Below are positions 60,601 to 64,000 of a stretch of 64,000 nt of DNA, piece by piece. Source of the DNA: Larus michahellis (lineage: Eukaryota; Chordata; Aves; Charadriiformes; Laridae); assembly GCF_964199755.1 (NCBI RefSeq), contig NC_133897.1, positions 117,127,579 to 117,191,578 on the forward strand, read 5' to 3'. Position numbers and translations under genes: made by a program. The first letter of the stretch is position 1; each line of letters starts with the position of its first letter. The notes under the pieces were generated by a model that was given only the letters and a program-made list of their open reading frames with translations, was not told the origin of the DNA and searched no databases.

Positions 60601-63600
60601 GGATACTCATATTGAATTATGGTCCTTAGACTTCGTTGTAAATGTACTGTTTCTATGCATATAGCTGTACCAACTCTGTTTCTCTTGAAGAATGTATTAT
60701 GACAGGGATTCCCACAAAAGCCAAGGGCAGGAAGGTCTCCCAGGGTGCCTTTGAAAGCCTTCCCCATAGAAGTTTGTCTTCAAAGGCTGTCTGAATTCAG
60801 ACATTCCAAAGTTGCAGCTTATTTTTTTGAAGTTCTCCGGGAAGCTTTGTTGCTGTGTGGCCTCAGGACACTTCTGCTATTTGTTTTTATTTAACTTGTT
60901 CAGAAAAAATAAACCAGGTGGTACCATGAAAACAAAATAATCTATTTAGTAACTTTCCACAAGAGGGTGCAGTTGCATTTTGTTAAATCCGGAGCCAACC
61001 GCAAATAAACGGATTGCAGCAACAGCTGCCTAGCTGCCTACAGAAATGACTAATAAAATAATTATAGAAAAAAAAAACCTCATCAAGAGCGGTGAAAGAT
61101 GTGAAAAATTATACTGAAACACACTGAATGTATTCATAAACAGCACTATGTGTCAGGTGATGTTGACTAGAAAACCTAATACACTTTAAATACCTTTCAA
61201 ACCTATGGGGGGTCCATTTTTAATTTGTTTTCTTTGAGCTAGTGAAGAGCCACAACTGCTCCAGGGGGAAGCCCTCAGCTACGAAATACACTCTTCCACT
61301 TTAATTTGAATTCACAGACATTCCCAGAAACATCATGCAGCAGGTAGAGCATTTCCCGATTTTACCAGCATAAACCTGCAATAACCCTGGGCCCATGAAC
61401 AGCTCACCCTGCAGTCCCCGGGGGGTGATGAAGCTCAGAATTGTTAGTGGCCGTTTTGCATGTTGGACTAGTGAGGGTTGTTTATATTCTTGTCGGTTTT
61501 AGTATGAAAGCACCTAACAGGCCTGCCGTGGGGACTAGCATCCCATTGTGAAAACTCTACACACAAAGAACAGAAAAAGGACAGCTGCCTGCAAGAATAC
61601 GGTGAAAGATCTATAACTTAGCTGACCAAACAGGCATGATGCCAACAATTGTCTTTAAATACCCGTCGAGCTCCTGATTTATTTCATTGCTCTGCTCTTC
61701 TTGCTCGTTGGTCCCTTAAGCCCGTCACCCCATCTCGCAGTGCTGTGGGACACTTTGGTCTGGCACAAGTAACTGGGCTCAAGCATGGCTGAAATCTGAG
61801 GGGTGGTGACAGACATTCAGAGCACTTGACACTGGCTGGTCTGTTGGTCACTTCTGCTCTTAAACTTGGTGAACTACCCGTTTATTATACTCAGAAAAGC
61901 ATGTGATTAACTTGGGTAATGGGAAATAATAGGCTGTCTTCTACCCACTATTGTCAAGCTGAAGCTTGCCCTGGTACAGAAGAAGCCAGGACACACTTAA
62001 AGCAGAAGTTGCCCTGAAACATAGACATTGAGATGGCCATCAGTTCTAGAAGGCCAGTGACTCACAGCCTGGCAGGTTATCCTAACTACCTGTATCCTAA
62101 AAATTCAGTAAGAGTACCGCATCCCATCTCTTTCCCAAAAATACTTTGTTGTCATTACAAAAAAGGGTTTGTGCCTATTTTTTAGAACAGAATTTAGCGG
62201 TATGTTTCTAAATAACAAATAACAATGAATTTTGCTGCGTGCTTCTGAAGCTAAAAGTATGTTTCTAAACATATAAGCTTTTGCTTTGCGGACAGAGATA
62301 TGTTTTTTTAAAAGCAGTATTCAGTTTTTAATAAATTCCTAATCCTAGCAAAACAGTTGTGAAATCTCAGATGTGATTTTTCACCTCAAAGGCCCAAGCC
62401 TTCCACCAGAGCTCTATCACATTTTTTTAAACAAACAAGAGTTTTTGAGTGCCTCTGTGAAACATCGTATTTTAGATGTGTTGAAACATACTAAGTCGTG
62501 CCACATGGATTTCATCACATTATGTTTGGTGTCTATGAAATATACTTACGTTCATATAAAATTCTTATTGCTAGGTTGGAGCACTCAGAAGATTCTCTAG
62601 GGACGACATTCTCAAATACGCTTGGGTTTGGCTTGACTGCTTCCCTCTATTGCTGCTCCAGAATTTTCTGTTCATGGTTTTTAATAGAAAAGCGGTTTCT
62701 GTAATATTGACTTTTTTCCACAGGAAAAGGTTGGTTATGCCAAAACAATGTAATGTCCCTTTGGGAAAATAAAGAAGAATCCAAAATGTTTTGAACTGTC
62801 CAAGCAAATCTAAATGTTTTGCTTCAGGATGGTTTGCCATTACTCATCAGGAGTTTGTCATGGTTTAGGTCCCTGATTTTCCCCCGTCATGTGGGATTCC
62901 TGAAGGGATTACATTTTCCATCAAGAACAATAGAGCCCCTTCTAGCTGTGTTATGATGTTGCATCAAAGATGTCCCAAGCCCACATTTTAAAACCAAAAT
63001 ATTTTGAACTTTCCATGTTTTATTTTTCTTCCCAATTAGAAAACAAAAGCAAAAATATGGGACAATGTAGAACACACAGCCTGATTTTCAATAGGCTCTA
63101 TTTTGAAGGAACAAGGAGTAGGATAAGCAAATTCCTGTGCTTTGTACAATCCCACTTTAACCAAAAGTGAAAGGAAAAACAAGCAAAAGGAAGCAGCATG
63201 TGAGCCATACTAATGTAACCTTTAATGCCATCTATTTTTCTTTAGCTAGTATTTTTCTTATTTTCTTTAGCTACATTTGTCTCCATATTATTAACTAGCA
63301 TTACCCCGTTATTATGAGAATAATAAATGTATCTTTTTATCCCATCATTTACAATTTATTCCATGAGAAATGAAATACCAGATACACAATGTTATCTGGC
63401 TTCCACAGACTGTTTAATGAAATGTAGGAAACATAAGAAAATAGTGAAATATGATGTTACTTTAAAAAAAAAAAAAATTCCAAGATTTTTATATTCCCTC
63501 CAACATTTTACAGTTCTCTGAAACAACAGGATCAATTACTTGCACGTTCAAAAAAAAAAAAAAGGAATACTTGCCAGCTCCCTTTCTCAGAATAATTCAA

Positions 63601-64000
63601 AATTTGGAGAGATGTATGTTGGTAAAAACTTTCCTTTCTAAAAAAAATATAAAATAAAGTAAAATAAAATTGTTCTTTCTGTAGCTTCCAGGTCTGAATT
63701 CATGGCTTGTACTTAGTTCTCCCGAACCTTTATAGCAGCCTTTTTTTCCCTTTTGAAGAATATGAACAAAAAAGGTTCTCAGCCACTGTGCGTATCATCA
63801 CCAGCTCCAGCACTCGTGGTGGGGGGCTCAGGTTAGGTTCCATTCCGCTCCTTTTCCCCCCACCCCGAGAGCCAGATGCTCAAGAAGCACCATGATAAAA
63901 CAGCAGGACAAATCAGGAACCTCCAGAAGAAACAGAGCAACTCGGAAGCAACCTTCCTTATTCATTCCTGTAGGTTTTTTTCTTTTTAAGCAAGAGGTGG
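57633..64000. other. Gene-free sequence to the end of the window
   Basis: Unique AT-rich DNA with poly(T) and poly(A) runs (59731, 60128, 63463, 63550). Open frames are short and without recognisable content. No transposon is seen beyond the nested CR1 pair. Confidence 0.55.
59731..59756. repeat. Poly(T)-rich tract
   Basis: A T run interrupted by one C, followed by ATTAACC. No retroelement body is evident on either side, so it is treated as simple sequence. Confidence 0.75.

Noticed and set aside
1..64000. CRISPR arrays, operons, prophage, tRNA or rRNA genes
   Set aside because: None seen, and prokaryotic features are not expected because the window is clearly vertebrate.

Overview
The window is nuclear DNA from a bird. 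Two things show this. CR1 (chicken repeat 1) LINE fragments are the only recognisable transposons, and several keep the typical 3' end made of 8-bp ATTCTATG repeats. The single protein gene is ADCYAP1, and its PACAP peptide has Ile at position 2 (HIDG), which I recall as the avian form; mammals have Ser.

ADCYAP1 lies on the minus strand. Its four coding exons are 27580-27680, 25457-25591, 24844-24939 and 23825-24011. Joined, they give an uninterrupted 172-residue precursor: signal peptide, cryptic spacer, GHRH-like/PRP peptide (residues 80-125), then PACAP-38 (128-165) containing PACAP-27 (128-154), with intact dibasic cleavage and amidation signals. All three coding introns have GT-AG ends and are phase 2, so the 96-nt PRP exon can be skipped without changing frame. 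The gene sits in a strong CpG island (about 23.9-30.35 kb). A probable promoter with CRE-like elements lies near 28.56-28.90 kb. The 3' UTR probably runs down to a poly(A) signal near 21.13 kb and has a long (GA)n tract just after the stop codon.

The flanks are gene-poor. Positions 1-21 kb hold AT-rich unique sequence, a 1.9-kb strand-asymmetric pyrimidine-rich block (3.6-5.5 kb), a plus-strand CR1 (15.28-15.85 kb), a diverged 58-bp repeated segment (12.16 and 13.74 kb) and a short 19-bp tandem repeat. Positions 30.4-64 kb, upstream of the gene, hold CR1 fragments at 32.84 kb, 51.73 kb and a nested pair at 56.74-57.63 kb, a GC-rich low-CpG block at 46.6-47.1 kb, and a degenerate telomere-like region around 55.8-56.5 kb. 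I found no other protein-coding gene, tRNA, rRNA or CRISPR array.

The oddest structural feature is a perfect, spacer-free 74-bp palindrome at 30247-30320 at the upstream edge of the CpG island. It is either a very unstable natural hairpin or an assembly fold-back. I see no clear new biological system. The best leads are this palindrome, the PRP-exon splicing layout, the polymorphism-prone UTR and intron repeats, and several AT-rich stretches that look like conserved regulatory DNA of a neuropeptide gene in a gene desert.
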